Assembly (NCBI RefSeq): GCF_001625305.1
Contig: NW_017802379.1
Coordinates: 3,049,975-3,113,974 of the forward strand
Origin: Branchiostoma belcheri
Lineage: Eukaryota; Chordata; Leptocardii; Amphioxiformes; Branchiostomatidae
Direction of reading: 5' to 3'
DNA: 64,000 bases
Of the stretch, positions 11,091-47,000 are shown one piece after another. Positions within the stretch are counted from its first letter, which is position 1, and each line of letters starts with the position of its first letter. A program made the translations under genes and the position numbers. The notes under the pieces were generated by a model. The model saw nothing but the letters and a program-made list of their open reading frames with translations, had not been told where the DNA came from and ran no database searches.

Positions 11091-14000
11091 CCTGTACGTC
11101 AAAGTCGTTTGGATAGCAGGTTAACCCATAAACAAAACCCGTTGTCTTGTACCCAGAGTCTACACATCCAGACAACATCTGTAACTTCTCGAGGCATATC
11201 CAATTTTACCTTTGAAACTTTGCCAAAGTAGTCGGCACCCAGCTAATGTGTTTGTGCCAAATACGCTAATTCTTTCAGCTCGAATTTGCTAACAAGCAGA
11301 TCGTATTCAACCGTTGCTGAATTACATTCCAATTATTGCCAAAAGGATTGGGAGAACGTATATTTCTATGTCTCTTAATTTGTATTCATCCTTTCTGTAT
11401 CTTAGACAAATTACGAAGAGACCACCTACTGCAGTCCTGAAGTATATCAGATCTGAATCTACTAGGATTGAGTCAAAGGTGTCTTTCTATTTTTGGGGGG
11501 GCACGTGCGGATTATAAGCTCGCTTCCAGTTATCTTAAATAGCGGTAGGGCAAGGGTAAGCCTTGTCCTTTGCCGGACCAATGTCAAGAAAGCGAGGCTA
11601 TTTTATAACTTTCAATGCTACATATTCATTCAAATGGATTCATAAAAAGATGTCGATTTTTCTTTATATCAGAGATCTGTGCATAATCAGAGAGCTACAC
11701 ACAATTAGCAAGGAAGAAATAGATATTCGGTGAGGTTTTGTCTCTTACGCTTGACAGCATACTGCTAAAATTTGTTCCATGTCACACAGTGACACACCAC
11801 ACAATGCCTTCCAGTGGTATTAAACAGGTTTGATATGACTTCAGGCGATACGGCATACTTGCGAATCTATCGAGTTTCCTAAACATTTTCAAGGTTTTGC
11901 GGCAAGTTCCGGTCAAGAACATTTACTGGGACCTCCCAAAACGGCAACCTGGGCGATATTTCTATCGTTATAAGCCCGTACACTCTTGGTATGGCACTGC
12001 TTTATCAAATTCATGATGCTGGAACAGGGTCATTCCTGGCAGAGCTAAGCGTGCTTAACGTCAAGCTTAAGAAGGCTGCCACGAAACTGTAGACGTATAT
12101 AGAAACAGGAAGAAATGCAGTATAAACATCTTAAAGGGTAACCCGACTTTTGACCGGACAATGTCTTTTTAATGTCACAAATCACGATGTCCTCAAGTTC
12201 AAGTTCGACATGAGAGAGAAAAAGGACTGGGAGAGTGGGGAAGAAACAACTAACACCAATACCTTCATTTCCTGAACTTTTTCAAGACAAGAAGGGGTTA
12301 AAATTGAAGACCGTCGCAAATTCAGACGTATAGATGCTACGTTACTTCGTTCACTGTTACTTATGGTTAGCTATAGGGTCTCAATAAATCTAACCAATCA
12401 CAGCGCGTAGATTGGATGATAGCATTTCACCCTGACCAATCATAGACGTCGACATACTAGCTTGCAGTCCCTTTCATATCAAGGTTCATATTCCGCTTAT
12501 GAATGCCTTCTGGCATAAAGTTATGAATAAAGTCCATAAAACTAGTATCAACGGAAACATCTGTTCTGCAACCTTTCCGAAGTTTTTGAGGAGAACAAAA
12601 TGTGCAAAATGTCAGCGTGAATAACACAAGGCTGCAGAATGGCCATTTGTAATTGAAAAGGACGTTCGGTATTGTTACAGGAAGTTGTTCCTTGCTCACA
12701 GGGTCGTTAAACGTAAGCCAAGACAATGGATCGGATAACCGTGGCGCCGAAACTGCCTTCGGGCAAACTATACCGCGGAAAACGACAGGCCCGCTGGAAA
12801 GACGCCAAAGTCAGCAACTTAGACTTTACTGAGTAGTCATCTTTTACCTTGGTATTACTTTAACAGCCCGCTAGTCGTGACTTACAGCACGTTACACAAG
12901 CTATGTAAGAAGCATGCTGTGTATGATGTGTACACTATACAGTCTTACACGAGGTCTAAATGTCCCTCTGAACTTTATCTCCGGAAAAGGGCACTCACAA
13001 TCAATTTATATGAAAGTATTTCTCCGGATTCTGAGAAATACACTATAGATTACCATACTTAGTAGGTTGTATAACTGTTGCGAAGCGAAGTTTACTCTGT
13101 CTTCTTCTACCAATATGGCAATATTTCGGTCAGACCTACCAATATACATGTATATATAGAGAGATAGGTCAGACCAAGGATGTCATCCACTAAGTTTACC
13201 TGGACTCCAAATCCCGCTCCCTCACGGGTAAGTCTGGGATGCCTGGTAAGTAAATTAAATAGGATGGTACCCAGGCTACAAGGATGCTGCTATTTCAACA
13301 GACCCAATCTACATCCGAGAAGAGAAGGTTTCATTTGACTCGTGAGAAAAAAAAGCGGCTTCTTCAGAAGAGAGGTCAGCGTGCAGGTGGCACGTCCCAT
13401 TAGCACAGGACGTCTGTTGAAAGCAAACACAAGGGCATGTCTCCAGACTGTTGTATAACACACGTCCTTGGGAATGGGTATTTTCATTGAGATAGACAAC
13501 TAGCACGTTTGTAACACCGCTGGGTATAATTTTCTTTCTTTCTTTTTCAGGGTGCGGACCTGGAGGTCCTTGGTAGAGCCCTGGGTTGCGCAGGAGAGCC
13601 CTGTCAATTTTCAAGCAGATGTAAGAAATGTAAGGATACAATCCAGTGTTCAAGGCCCTCCTATTATATTATGACCTATATGACTTGTTGGTGGCTAGAA
13701 TAAGCCATTGGGACAGAGTAGGCAAAATCCCGATGTTATTGCTACATCTTTTGGCCGTACATTGTCAAACTTTTGCCGCCATTTTGAGAACAATCCCATC
13801 AATCATTGCGGCACGCTCCGACTAATCCGTTACAATTTGACTCTAACAGATATAACGCCCACACGAATCCACTCAAACCACTCTCCTGGCTTTCAGTGGC
13901 AGCTCAGACTACAGATCACAACTTTAGTACTCATTAGCAAAGGGAAACAGACGTGAAGAGATAAACAAAGGACTGTAAGTGACTTCTAAATGTTTCGTTT

Positions 14001-15985
14001 GGCGATTACAAATTATATAAGCGAACAGGTGCTACTTTTCTTGTACGTCATTGCTTAAAAGTTATGATGTAAAAGTGCCCTTGAAAGGTAACACTGTCTA
14101 AACTCTAACGAAAACATATAGACTAGTCTTAGATGGATCAACCAAAAGGCCGAAAAGTTAATGGTACTTCCACTCCAGACTTAGAATAAACATTGACTAG
14201 GTTCCAAACACTATGCTCTTATTGTTAGAAATGTGTGTGTGTATTCGCTTGGATAATGATTTTTCCTAACTTTTTTACCGAAACTAATTATTGAAGTAAT
14301 TGTCACATACGAGGCTGGCTTAGAATGTATCTAGTATAACATTTGCGGTTTTTGCAAGCTCTTTTCAATACAATACTAGAGTTGCTAAATTCTTGGTTAT
14401 CATTCCCGTGACCTACGCACACTTTCCCTCTTCTAACCGTTGCACAAACGTCAACATGCGCCCACTCCATCGCAGACTGAGCGCACCGTCTGTGAATGTG
14501 ATACGTGCGTCCCCAGTCTCAATAGCCCGTGCTTGAACAGCAGCCACACGGTCGCTACAAGCGGGCTCTGTTGTTTGACCCCGTCATGGGACCGAGATTG
14601 CGTTGGGGAAATGCCAGACGCGTCAAGGAGCAGACAGGCCTCGTTTTTCAAAGCTGTCAGCTCTTAAAACAACACCAACTTGTCGACAACGTCCTCCCCA
14701 TTCTTTACAGAATCGTTTCAACGTGTCAAGTGACCCAGGGTCTTTGTGGCGGCTAAGACAGTGGTTAAGTGGGCATGAGAGGTCACTGACACTGTCGTTG
14801 GCCGCCATTTTGGACAGAACCATCAAGATGGCGGCCCTCTGGTCCAGAATGCACCTGACCCGGTGTTCGGTGCACCTGACTGTGATGTAGAGATGCCCCC
14901 CACGACCCCACAGGCGTACCCAGCTCTTGGGAATCCTGCTCTGCTCTGTGTTTACAAGAACCTTCTGTCATTAAAAGCTCATGAACTGAAATCTCGAAGG
15001 AGAACGGTTGTTTTCTTAAGATTTCTACCGGACTTCTTTGAGGGTGCCGTCTTTGGACATTGGACAGGCAGGGCACTGATTGTCCGGTGTTAGTTTGGCA
15101 TCCTTAACCCAACACATACTCTCCTCACAGCTGAAGGAGACTTATTATGTGTAGCAGGGCTACTGATCAGAAAACTTGCAAGCTTGGAGTTAGTTTCAAG
15201 GCTGAAAAAAAGCTTTTAATCAAGACCAAAAGCAGCGACCTCGCAGAGCCCCCGGCTTCTGGTAACACGGCGGGTTTATTGGTTCTTGGTGACTTTCTTC
15301 ACCTCTCGCCCCTTGCCGAGGGAGTTCGCTCGAGCCCATCCTCCCGACATGCACGTCACGTCCGACCGCCCATCCTGTCTATCCCCGACCAGAACCGCGC
15401 AAACACAGGCTTTGTGCTGGTGGCTACCACTAATTGGAGGCATTCCTAAAATAAGATTTCAGTGCCTTAAAGGCCTACTTTGCAAGGACAACTTCTCGAG
15501 ACTAAAGAATTCGAGGCAGACACATCATCAGAAAAGCAAAGTTGGAAAAAAAACAGAAAAAGAAACCCGTGACACATGATATCATGTGTGTTTAAAACGT
15601 AATTGTTTGTACAGCATAGAACGGTGACATAGATGCCATCCTAGAACACAGACATCATGATTAATGTACACAGGAAATCAGACACTTTCCCCTGTCTACC
15701 TCGTCTGGTAGTGACGCGATGTGTTGCTAATTAACGTCTTCATTTTGGGAGGAGGGACGCACAAATCGTAGGCAGGCTTCCCCTCCCCCCCACGCTGGTA
15801 GGGGGAAAATCGCACCACATTTGTCCTACGCAAACAAGTGAGTCAGACCGCTGCCCGGCCTCCTCCATATCTCTCGCCACCGTCGCGCGCGCTGCTTCCG
15901 AAGCCTCCCTGCATGTTTCCTCAAGAGTCGGGCCTCTCTCGGGAAGTTTCCTGTTTGTAAAAGCCAGTCAGGAACACGCCTCGAC

Positions 15986-15993
15986 TAAATATA
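15986..15993 (+). promoter_or_regulatory. Possible TATA-like box of the EMI-collagen gene
   Basis: TAAATATA lies about 215 bp upstream of the EMI-collagen start codon, in a stretch that is GC-richer than its surroundings. If it is used, transcription would start near 16015-16020 with a 5' UTR of about 190 nt. There is no direct evidence of use. Confidence 0.3.
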
Positions 15994-16206
15994 GACTGCA
16001 GAAATAATACTTTCTCTGGTGTACAAGGCTCGGGGAGGAGAGAAAGGCGCTTCGGTTGGTGGTGCAGGGCAGTCTTGGTACTCGTGAATCCCCGAGGGAG
16101 TATCGTATGAACTTTTCCTCACCGGTACAGAGGACCTTGCGGAGTCGGCGTCTTTTGTGGTAGTTTCCAGTCGGGCCGAGCGGTGCTACAGTGAGTTCTC
16201 CCCGAG

Positions 16207-39072
<22,866 letters not shown>

Positions 39073-40410
39073 AGTATAGGGTGATAACTAAAGCTCAAAA
39101 CGGTGCGACACACTCAATTACACACCTGTAGTAGTCCCAGTAATTGACCTACCAGCAACCCTTTTATATAACCTTATAATGAATTAGACCGAGGACCAAG
39201 TTTACGCTGTATTTATTAAGGTTGAATTTAATAGGGCTTCACACTTTAAGTGATTTTGCAATTGGTTGTTTCTACCAGTAATTCTGTTGGGGACTTCGAT
39301 ACAAATTCATATCGACTCTGGCCAGCTCATCATACATTCAAATCACGTCATTAAACTTCGGATCCCAGATCTGTTTTCACAACAAAATGAATGTTCATAT
39401 AAAAAAAAACACACAATCGCATTTCACATGCATCTATTTATATAAACGTTGTTTCATTGATCTTGCCCTTTGATACACTTTAAGTTCGACTGAGCCTTTC
39501 GCAAATATTTCATCAACTGTACGTGTCATAATAATGCCATTTTGCTAGCGTCTTTAACTATAACTGCATGGCTACGTCCAGATAAATATTATTCCCTAGC
39601 CTCTGGTTATGAGGTATATACGATGGTCACTGCCCACAAAGATACAGATGCCAGTGAAAAGAAACTACTAGTACATGGTCGCTAGACTATGACATATGGT
39701 TAGATCGACGTTCAGTGAAATTACATATCTTCATATGTTTTATATACGTCATATCATGCAGAAGAGTTGACAAATGTAAGAAAAAAATCACATACGTTTG
39801 CGACTGCAGGACAAAGCACATTTTACATCAGTGTTTAGATACATATTTCACATACACGTGACCTCACTTAGTATGGAATTTTCTGGATTTCTGTCTTTTT
39901 GGCGACGCCTCACTGGCGGAGCCTGCTCTATTTCCAGTACTATCATAGTCATTTTAACTAGATGTTTGCAAGATTTAAACCTCTTTGATGTTTGTATGTC
40001 ATTATTTGAGGCTGAGAGATTTTATCCTACCACAAAGTAGACTAGAATTTGTACGTGCCAGCATTCACTGTTGTGCCACCAATATAGAATATGATTATTG
40101 GTTGTTCTTGAAGATGCAATTTTGAGAGAGGGCTCCTTCCTAATTCTAGAGCCAGGCTATGTAAAAAATTATACGTAAGTGTATATATGCAGCATTGTAT
40201 AAGATATGGTTTAGTTGCTATTAGTGGTCCGCCAAGCAGAGGTATAGTGTTTGTTTTATGGTACTTTCAGACTTCGCTGTGTGAAGGTTGAGAAGAATTT
40301 TGATGAAGGTATGAAGCATTTTATTCTCAAGAGTGAAAATCTCTTTTTAGAAATTGCTATTGTTGTCATGTTCTGTGTTAACGTTGTTATCTGTCTTAGT
40401 AAATAAAGAT
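39073..40410 (+). other. Probable 3' UTR of the EMI-collagen gene
   Basis: An AT-rich non-coding stretch follows the stop codon. The clearest AATAAA on this strand is at 40402-40407, implying a 3' UTR of about 1.35 kb. Nearer, weaker signals may be used instead. Confidence 0.5.
40402..40407 (+). terminator. Candidate poly(A) signal, EMI-collagen gene
   Basis: AATAAA, on the coding strand downstream of the stop at 39072 and before the opposing methyltransferase gene. Confidence 0.5.
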
Positions 40411-40464
40411 CATACTTTATGATCTACAATCATTTTGTTGGAAGATTATGTTTGAAGGTGCTTG

Positions 40465-40470
40465 TTTATT
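40465..40470 (-). terminator. Candidate poly(A) signal, methyltransferase gene
   Basis: TTTATT on the plus strand, AATAAA on the minus strand, about 1 kb downstream of the methyltransferase stop. It lies roughly 60 bp from the opposing signal of the EMI-collagen gene. Confidence 0.45.
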
Positions 40471-40925
40471 AGACTAAAATTGTAGGGGCTATTTTTGTAT
40501 TTGGATACCTCAAAGAAAGGATATGATACTGATGAAAATGTAAAAATATGTATTTTTACCACACAACACACATGGGTTACTAGTAGTAGAATACATTTTC
40601 ATATCAAAACAATCTCAAAAGCACTGTAGATGAAACAATTTTCAATCTAAAACAGCACACAGAAAGGGGATCATAATATGACACATGCACAATTACAAGA
40701 TAAAGCTGTCCATAATGACTGATGGCTTCTGGGCTTGTGCATATGTGCCCCCTAGCAGCTTGGAAATGCCTTGCAACTTGCTTAAATGTCTTGCTAAAAT
40801 ACAATGATGAAGCTCTGTCTGACAGTCAATGCAACAATGCTAGAAAACAATAGCTGGATAATAAGTTTCAACAAAACAGCAAACATTTGGCATAACTGAT
40901 AGGCAAAATATAGCACATCTAGAGT

Positions 40926-41175
40926 ATGAACTACAGTAATGTACTGCATCACATGCAACTTCAACCTCACCTCACCTCACCGGTCCCATAGCAGTCTTTA
41001 CTGCCGTCGGGGCAACTAGACTAGTAAATCTCAAAATTATCCTGTAGTACTGGATGCCAGCACTCAGGACACAGAATAAGAACTACAATAATACACTGCA
41101 GCCCATGCACCTTCAACACAGACTGGTAAATCTAAAAATTATTCTGTAGTACTGGATGCCAGCACTCAAGATTAG
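40926..41175. repeat. Tandem repeat, about 101-bp unit, in the methyltransferase 3' region
   Basis: The block 'gtagtactggatgccagcac' recurs at about 41045 and 41146, with flanking 'agactrgtaaatct' starting at 41019 and 41120. A partial copy of the 'aactaca.taat.tactgca' part lies upstream from 40926. Confidence 0.75.
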
Positions 41176-41474
41176 GACATACATACATAGCAGATAAAAT
41201 CTCTTATGAACTGCAGAACCTCTCAGAATGACATTTACTAGTACTAGTAGCAGTCCTACTTTTGTTCTAAAAAAGGCCAGATCACAAAATTGGCCAAAAA
41301 GTACAGGACAAGATATCTTGACAAGATCATTTGGAAAAGTTCTTCCTGGTGCTCCAAGAAAATAGATACATGTAATTTCATTAGTACCCTGCACCTTCAG
41401 TAGAGATTATCACTATATTAAAATTGTAAAAGACACTCTCATATTGTCAAAGATTATTAAGAACGTTGCAGCCA

Positions 41475-43786
41475 CTATATGGTACTGCATACTGCATTTG
41501 TTTCACACGTGTTAACAAACTGGTGAGAAAATTCTATCAGATGTAGGGTGTCCTTTGTTTTATTCTCCAGCTCTGAGAAGGCTGCGTTTCCTTGTAGTTG
41601 AATTTCTTTGCCAACCAGATGTACCTCTTTAGCTGCCTCATGCACCTTGTGCTTAAGCTCTGCACGTCTGCACTGATAACACAGAAGAAACGTGGCAGTT
41701 TCTGACTGTGAAAGAAGGTTCTTTACGGTTTCGAACAAGGGCTGAATGTACTGCATCCAGAGGATCACGTCTGCGCCTAAGATGACGTCAAATTTCCCAT
41801 GGTCGTGGAGGAATTTGTCAAGGTTTTCTCCCCAGTGGAGATGGGCACAGTGGGGAGTCGTTGCTGCTTGAGCGGGAAAGTTTTCTTCGATGTTTGCTTC
41901 TATCATGTCCAACGTAGTCATGTTGTTGTCAGTCAGGACCACTTTTCTAGGACAGGGTGAGAGACTGGCAGCAACTAAACCGAGTAGGCCCGTACCTGTA
42001 GTGTAGGAGTGAATGTGGAGAAATAATAATGTAAAAGAATAAAGTATGCATGCTTCCAAAGAAAGTTAATACTGCCATTACTGGTACTGTGCAAATAAGC
42101 CGAAGTCCCATATGGTGCTGAAATGAGATGAAAAAGAACTGTAGTTTGAGGACTTCATGCTATTTGATAAAAGAATGATCAGGGGAAAATGTTGCTAGCT
42201 TCTAGAATTCTAAAAAAAAGATGTGCAGTAAAGGGATAACCCCATCACATGATTTTATTTGCTTGTTTTCTCTCTACCATTTGATATATTCAATATTCAA
42301 CTGTTTTACTACATGTACAATCTGAGTGCTCATGATATGACAGACACAAATGGGTGGATTGATCTTTACCATCAATAGCATTATCAGGCTTGTACTAAAG
42401 ATGAACTTTCACAAAAGAAAGTTTAGAATGACCTGCTCCAAGCTCCAGTACTGTTCTATCCTGCACCAGCTCTGGTTGGTCCACAAGATACCGTGACAGA
42501 ACCCTAGCTGCTGGCCAAACCATCTGACCTGTTGGATAAAGGGATGTCAACACAATAAGAAGCATACATTTCATACAAACCATGCAGTTAAAACGGCGAA
42601 CCACTGTCTATATTAAAGCCACATCACCCTTAAATACGCGAGCCATAGTCATCATGCTTCACCTTAACACATGCTTCACCTTAACACTTCACCTGGATTT
42701 ACCTGAATTGCTGAGACTTACGTCTCTGCAATTAGGAGTAAGTGGGTGGGTAGCCTATTGTCCATCGTGGGCCTTATGTATTTGTCAATGCTGTTCTTGA
42801 ATCGAATGACTCATCGACTGATTTACTCATGGTAGCTTGTTCCATGCCTGAATTACTCTCACACTGAAGAATTTCTTCCTGACGTTTGGTTTAGCATATG
42901 GCATCTGTAATTTGTGTTGCAATTGGTGCCCTCTAGTTTTGTAGGGATGGATTGCTTGCTGGTGTGAATGATCAGAACGATAAACAACAACAACAGTGGC
43001 ATTGCTACCAGTAATATACATTGTACTTAATAATATATAGTAACTAAATGATATATAACAGGCTGAAAATTTCATGACCTCATCTCCACAACATGTTGAC
43101 TTCGTTAGCTCACTGTTTCAAGTTTTTATACCTTGATACCTTGATACCGTCTTCGGGATGAGAGGTAATCCTGTGGTGATCCCAATCTCGACTTCACTCA
43201 GTGTTATACTTTATGCTCTCCCAGTATTTGTCTAGGTTCGTCTTGAACTCATTTACTGACTCTGAGTCAATTACGGCCTGTGGTAGACTGTTCCAATCCC
43301 TAACGACCCGGACGCTAAATGACTGTCGTCTAACTCTTCCCTTGGCCAAAGGGACCTCCAGTTTGCAACTGTGCCCTCTTGTTGATCCTTGTTTATGCTG
43401 TATACCTTATTGAGTTCGTAAAGCAATTAAAAGATTTTGCATATCAGTGCTAGATCCTAACGTTAACAGAGGAGTGTTGAAAAGTGTCGGATTAAGGTTC
43501 ACTGCCGTTAACGTTAATAACAAGTTAGTAAATATACTACTTCTACGTCTACTACTAAAACAAGCACACCAAAATCACCTTCAGGCTTCACACAATCGAT
43601 CTAGACTAAACAACAACCTGTCAGACAGGAGGCTGTTTTGTCCTCCCCTCCGTCCTGTACCGCCAGGAGCCGGAGTGTCACCCCTCTCCCCACTCTGTAC
43701 TCCTCCCACCGATAACTCGGGTCCAGAAACATCGGCGGCCAGAAGTGCCTCTCCATCCCCTCTTCTCTCCACTCCTCCGTTTCCAT
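41475..43786 (-). CDS. METTL-type (Methyltransf_16-like) S-adenosylmethionine methyltransferase
   Basis: Three exons: 43618-43786 (ATG at 43786), 42433-42528, 41475-41995 (stop TAG). Both junctions are phase 1 with consensus GT-AG sites, giving 261 aa. The N-terminus (residues 19-40) has the beta-strand region typical of the METTL21 group. GQMVWPAARVLSRYL (57-71) is the 'W-x-A' helix that precedes motif I. Motif I VLELGAGTGLLG (83-94) and the acidic post-I residue in LTDNN (109-113) bind S-adenosylmethionine. FDVILGADVILW (157-168) is the post-II motif. Family members are mostly protein-lysine methyltransferases in the cytosol; the substrate here cannot be told from sequence, and I could not assign it to METTL21, METTL22 or METTL23. 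It is divergently paired with ANKRD13. Intron 1 carries two LINE remnants. Confidence 0.85.
42770..43000 (-). mobile_element. Non-LTR retrotransposon reverse-transcriptase 3' remnant
   Basis: Minus-strand translation gives the C-terminal end typical of LINE reverse transcriptases: TRGHQLQ, then RKKFFSVRVIQAWNKLP. Beyond this the frame has stop codons, so the copy is dead. It sits in intron 1 of the methyltransferase gene, in the same orientation. Confidence 0.8.
43194..43388 (-). mobile_element. Second non-LTR retrotransposon RT C-terminal fragment
   Basis: An intact minus-strand frame of about 64 codons ends in TGA at 43194-43196. It reads STRGHSCKLEVP, then RRQSFSVRVVRDWNSLP, then FKTNLDKYW, the classic C-terminal end of CR1/L2/Jockey-type ORF2. 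It differs in sequence from the neighbouring fragment, so these are two separate insertions. Confidence 0.85.
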
Positions 43787-43884
43787 CTTTCTGTTAGTTT
43801 TAGAACCTTAAATTTAACGTTAAACTGTACTGTAAAAATCTAGACCCGCCCCCCTTGGAAAAAAAACCCAACCCGCCCCTTAAG

Positions 43885-43919
43885 TAACCTTTGACCTTTA
43901 ATATTTTGACCTGTGACCT
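43885..43919 (-). promoter_or_regulatory. Two DR1 nuclear-receptor-type sites
   Basis: On the minus strand: AGGTCA-C-AGGTCA (43907-43919), a perfect DR1, and AGGTCA-A-AGGTTA (43885-43897), one mismatch from perfect. They are 9 bp apart. DR1 sites are bound by HNF4, RXR heterodimers (PPAR) and COUP-TF in animals. Confidence 0.6.
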
Positions 43920-43962
43920 AGACGCAGTGCGTGATGGGAAATAACAGTCAGCCCATTTTTGT

Positions 43963-43970
43963 ACTTCCGG
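43963..43970 (-). promoter_or_regulatory. ETS-family-type site
   Basis: ACTTCCGG, CCGGAAGT on the minus strand, matches the GABP/ETS core that is common in divergent housekeeping promoters. Confidence 0.45.
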
Positions 43971-44040
43971 TTTGAGTAGAAAATCGCGAATGTTGTTGGA
44001 ACATTTGGCCTTGTTTTGCGCCGTTTCTTGACGCCAAGCG

Positions 44041-47000
44041 ATGCCGATCACCGCCGAACAGATCCGGGAGCAGTTCCCGCTCCACTGGCTCGTCTGGCAC
44101 AACAAGTTTCACGAACTGCTCGAAGAGCTGCGGGAAAATCAGGTGAGTTTTTTTTGCGGGAGTTCGAAATTTTTTTTTAGAGATCGATGGGAGGGGGGGG
44201 GGCGTTACCGGTTCATTGGTTGCAGATTGTTTATTTCATCTGGCTTTTTTTGTAGTAGACAGCGACATGGACTGTAACAGGAAGAAGTGTTAAGTTCCCA
44301 AAATTTGGGCTGACGTTTTAAAAGTCCCAACTCAATAAATTTGTGTCAAAGACTCAAACCACAGAAGCACAAAATACTGGGAACCGATGTAACCATATAA
44401 TTTCCGAATGAAACTGAAAGTAAATATCAAGGAAACTAATGAAAAATATTAGTAACAATGTCATTTACTCCACCTAATTTTCGGCCTGCAGTGCCCATGA
44501 ATTATGTAGCACGAAACAGTAAATATTTGACAGAAAAATAACAGCAACGATCAGATAACACTAACAGTTCAATAGCCAGTGCAGTGAGTTCCAATACTCA
44601 TCAGGCTATGAAGTTAGCATATGGCAGCGTATTTTAAAGGAAGCAAGAAAGCTTGTCATTTCCTTGAAGTTGAACTTGAACCAATGAGAAAAAAATAATA
44701 TTGCCTCAGGTAAAATAATGTTTGAATAGTGACAAGAATTATCAACATCATGTCAGTATTTCAGCCAAAAGACTACATTAGTTGATTGAAAGATGTTGTA
44801 CATGTTTTTATGACCTTGACCCCAGCATGACCTTGAGCGGATGGACCCACGAGGTCGTACGGCGCTGCACCTGGCCGTGACCTTGGGTCACCTGGAGAGT
44901 ACGCGAGCCTTACTGAGCCACGGCGCTCTCATCAGCACGGAGAACGCTTGTGGATGGACAGGTGGGACACAAAAGTTTTATGTTTACCGAAGTAAAACAT
45001 TGTTTTTGCTCTGTTTCCTCTTCTTCTGCTCCAAACCAATAAGGTCAATGACCAGTCCAGAACCACGCTCAAGATAAGAAAAAAAAAGACAATGTACAAA
45101 ACTAGTACCTCCGTTGTATTGTAGTCCAAGCACAACCAAATGTCCTTAGCAAGCAACAATGCCTGATACCATAGAGAAGCTGGTAATGTCTGTGTCCATG
45201 CTGCAGTGTTACAGGAGGCAGTGAGCACAGGGAACCCAGAGCTGGTGCAGCTGACCCTGAAGCACAGGGACTTCCAGCGAGCCTCTCTCAGGATAGACGG
45301 GGTGCCCGAACTCTTGGCTAAACTACGATCGGTCAGTACTGATTCAGCTTTTCAGAAATCTCATTTGCAACTTGTAATACCTGCAACCAAATATCAGGGA
45401 GCTGCTGTTTCTTCCAAATTACTATAACCCTCAAAATTTAAAACAAATGGGAATTAGAGTCTACAGTTTTCTTATAGTCATAAGTTACATGCATTTTCTT
45501 GTTAAACTGTGTTCTTATGGGAGATTACAACAAGGATTGGACAAAAAATCTTCACAAAATAGCAACCTAAGCTTTACTATGCTGTTTCTAAGCTAACTTG
45601 GCTAATTCATAATATCAAATTAAACCACTTAAAAATTTTCTAATATGTATTTTTATGCCCCCCCCTCCCCCAGACTCCTGACTTTTATGTTGAAATGAAA
45701 TGGGAGTTCACAAGTTGGGGTAAGTTGAACTACTTGACCTAAAAATTTTCTATCTTCTTTTACTCTGACTGTGACCCTGTAGCCAAATGTTTGCCTGACT
45801 GTTGTCCTTTTTCCCCAGTCCCTCTAGTGTCCCGCATGTGTCCTAGTGACACCTACAAGCTGTGGAAGAAAGGCAGCTATGTCCGTGTGGACACCACCCT
45901 GCTGGGGTTTGACCAGATGTCCTGGCAGCGGGGCAGTAGGAGCTACATCTTTAAGGGAGAAGGTAAGCTGATAAGTGCACACTGATTGGATAATGACCCT
46001 CAAATTCATTGCTACATGTTTTCTGGTTTGAAAAGAAGATCACCAGTCATCGGGATACAAATCAAGCCCCAAATGCTCGTATTGTTTTGGCAACAAAAGT
46101 CCATTTCATTGCAGTCTCATTACAGGTTTCCCCTCTCTCAACACATATTATGTTGAAAATCCACCTGCGCAAATTTTTGAGACTAAGAAAAAACATGTAT
46201 TTGGGAAGTTAAAGAACACATTTAAACAAGTATTGCAAAAAAGAAATAGTTTTTAAACCCAGGTGTAAGCAGTTATGTCAATTTTGCAAGTTATTTCGTT
46301 TGTAATGTATGGCCTTCAATGATTAACACTTTGTTAATTCCAGTTGACTCTGCCACGCTGATGGAGGTGGACCATGACCGCCATCTTGTCTTCGTGGAAA
46401 GTCTACAAATGAACGGTCCCCAGCTTAGCCCGGACGCCATGACGCCCACCGACGACATCGTCTGCGCCCGCATGGGTCAGCCGATCGTCACGGTTCACAT
46501 GGAGACCAAGAACATCGCGTTTGAGAGAACCAAGTCTGGGATATGGGGGTGGAGGAGTGATAAGAGTGAAACTGTCAATGGCTATGACGCAAAGGTAGGA
46601 GATTTCATTCTTATAGGTGAGGCACTATTTTTGTAGATAACAGTAGGAGAGATTTCTTAAAAATTAAGGTAGGTAGATATGATACAATAATAAGCAATAA
46701 GATCATGTAATAGACTAGTGGCAGCATTGTATGAACTCTTTGATAAAACTGATATACTGCCATCACTGTTGTTGTCCTTGCTGCTGAATGGCTTCCATAT
46801 TAACAATGCTGCCCCGGTGCTGAATGACCTTCATACTGACATTGTTGTTGCTGTCCTTGGTGCTGATTGACCTTCATAATGACATCACTGTTGCTGTCCT
46901 TGGTGCTGAATAACCTTCACCCTGACATTGTTGTTGATGTCCTTGGTGCTGAATGACCTTCACACTGACATTGTTGTTGCTGTCTTTGGTGCTGAATGAC

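Larger units (their letters stand above)
1223..16206. other. About 15 kb with no recognisable gene
   Basis: None of the open frames in this stretch (the longest about 138 codons, 8015-8431 minus) shows a known domain, a run of linked exons or coding-like composition. It could be intergenic, or an intron or upstream region of a gene outside the window. It contains microsatellites, transposon-derived repeats (3641-3672, 3841-3945, 5612-5770, 10800-11090, 13186-13240), a locally repetitive AT-rich stretch (6618-6850) and a cluster of three CCAAT-type boxes near 12395-12445. Confidence 0.6.
43787..44040. promoter_or_regulatory. Bidirectional promoter between the methyltransferase and ANKRD13
   Basis: 254 bp separate the two divergent start codons. 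The region holds two direct-repeat-1 elements (43885-43897 and 43907-43919), an ETS-type ACTTCCGG (43963-43970) and no obvious TATA box. This fits a broadly active divergent promoter. Transcription starts are not visible from sequence. Confidence 0.7.

Noticed and set aside
13309..13653. 114-codon minus-strand open frame beside a polypyrimidine-AG
   Set aside because: The pyrimidine tract is on the other strand, and the peptide resembles no family I know.
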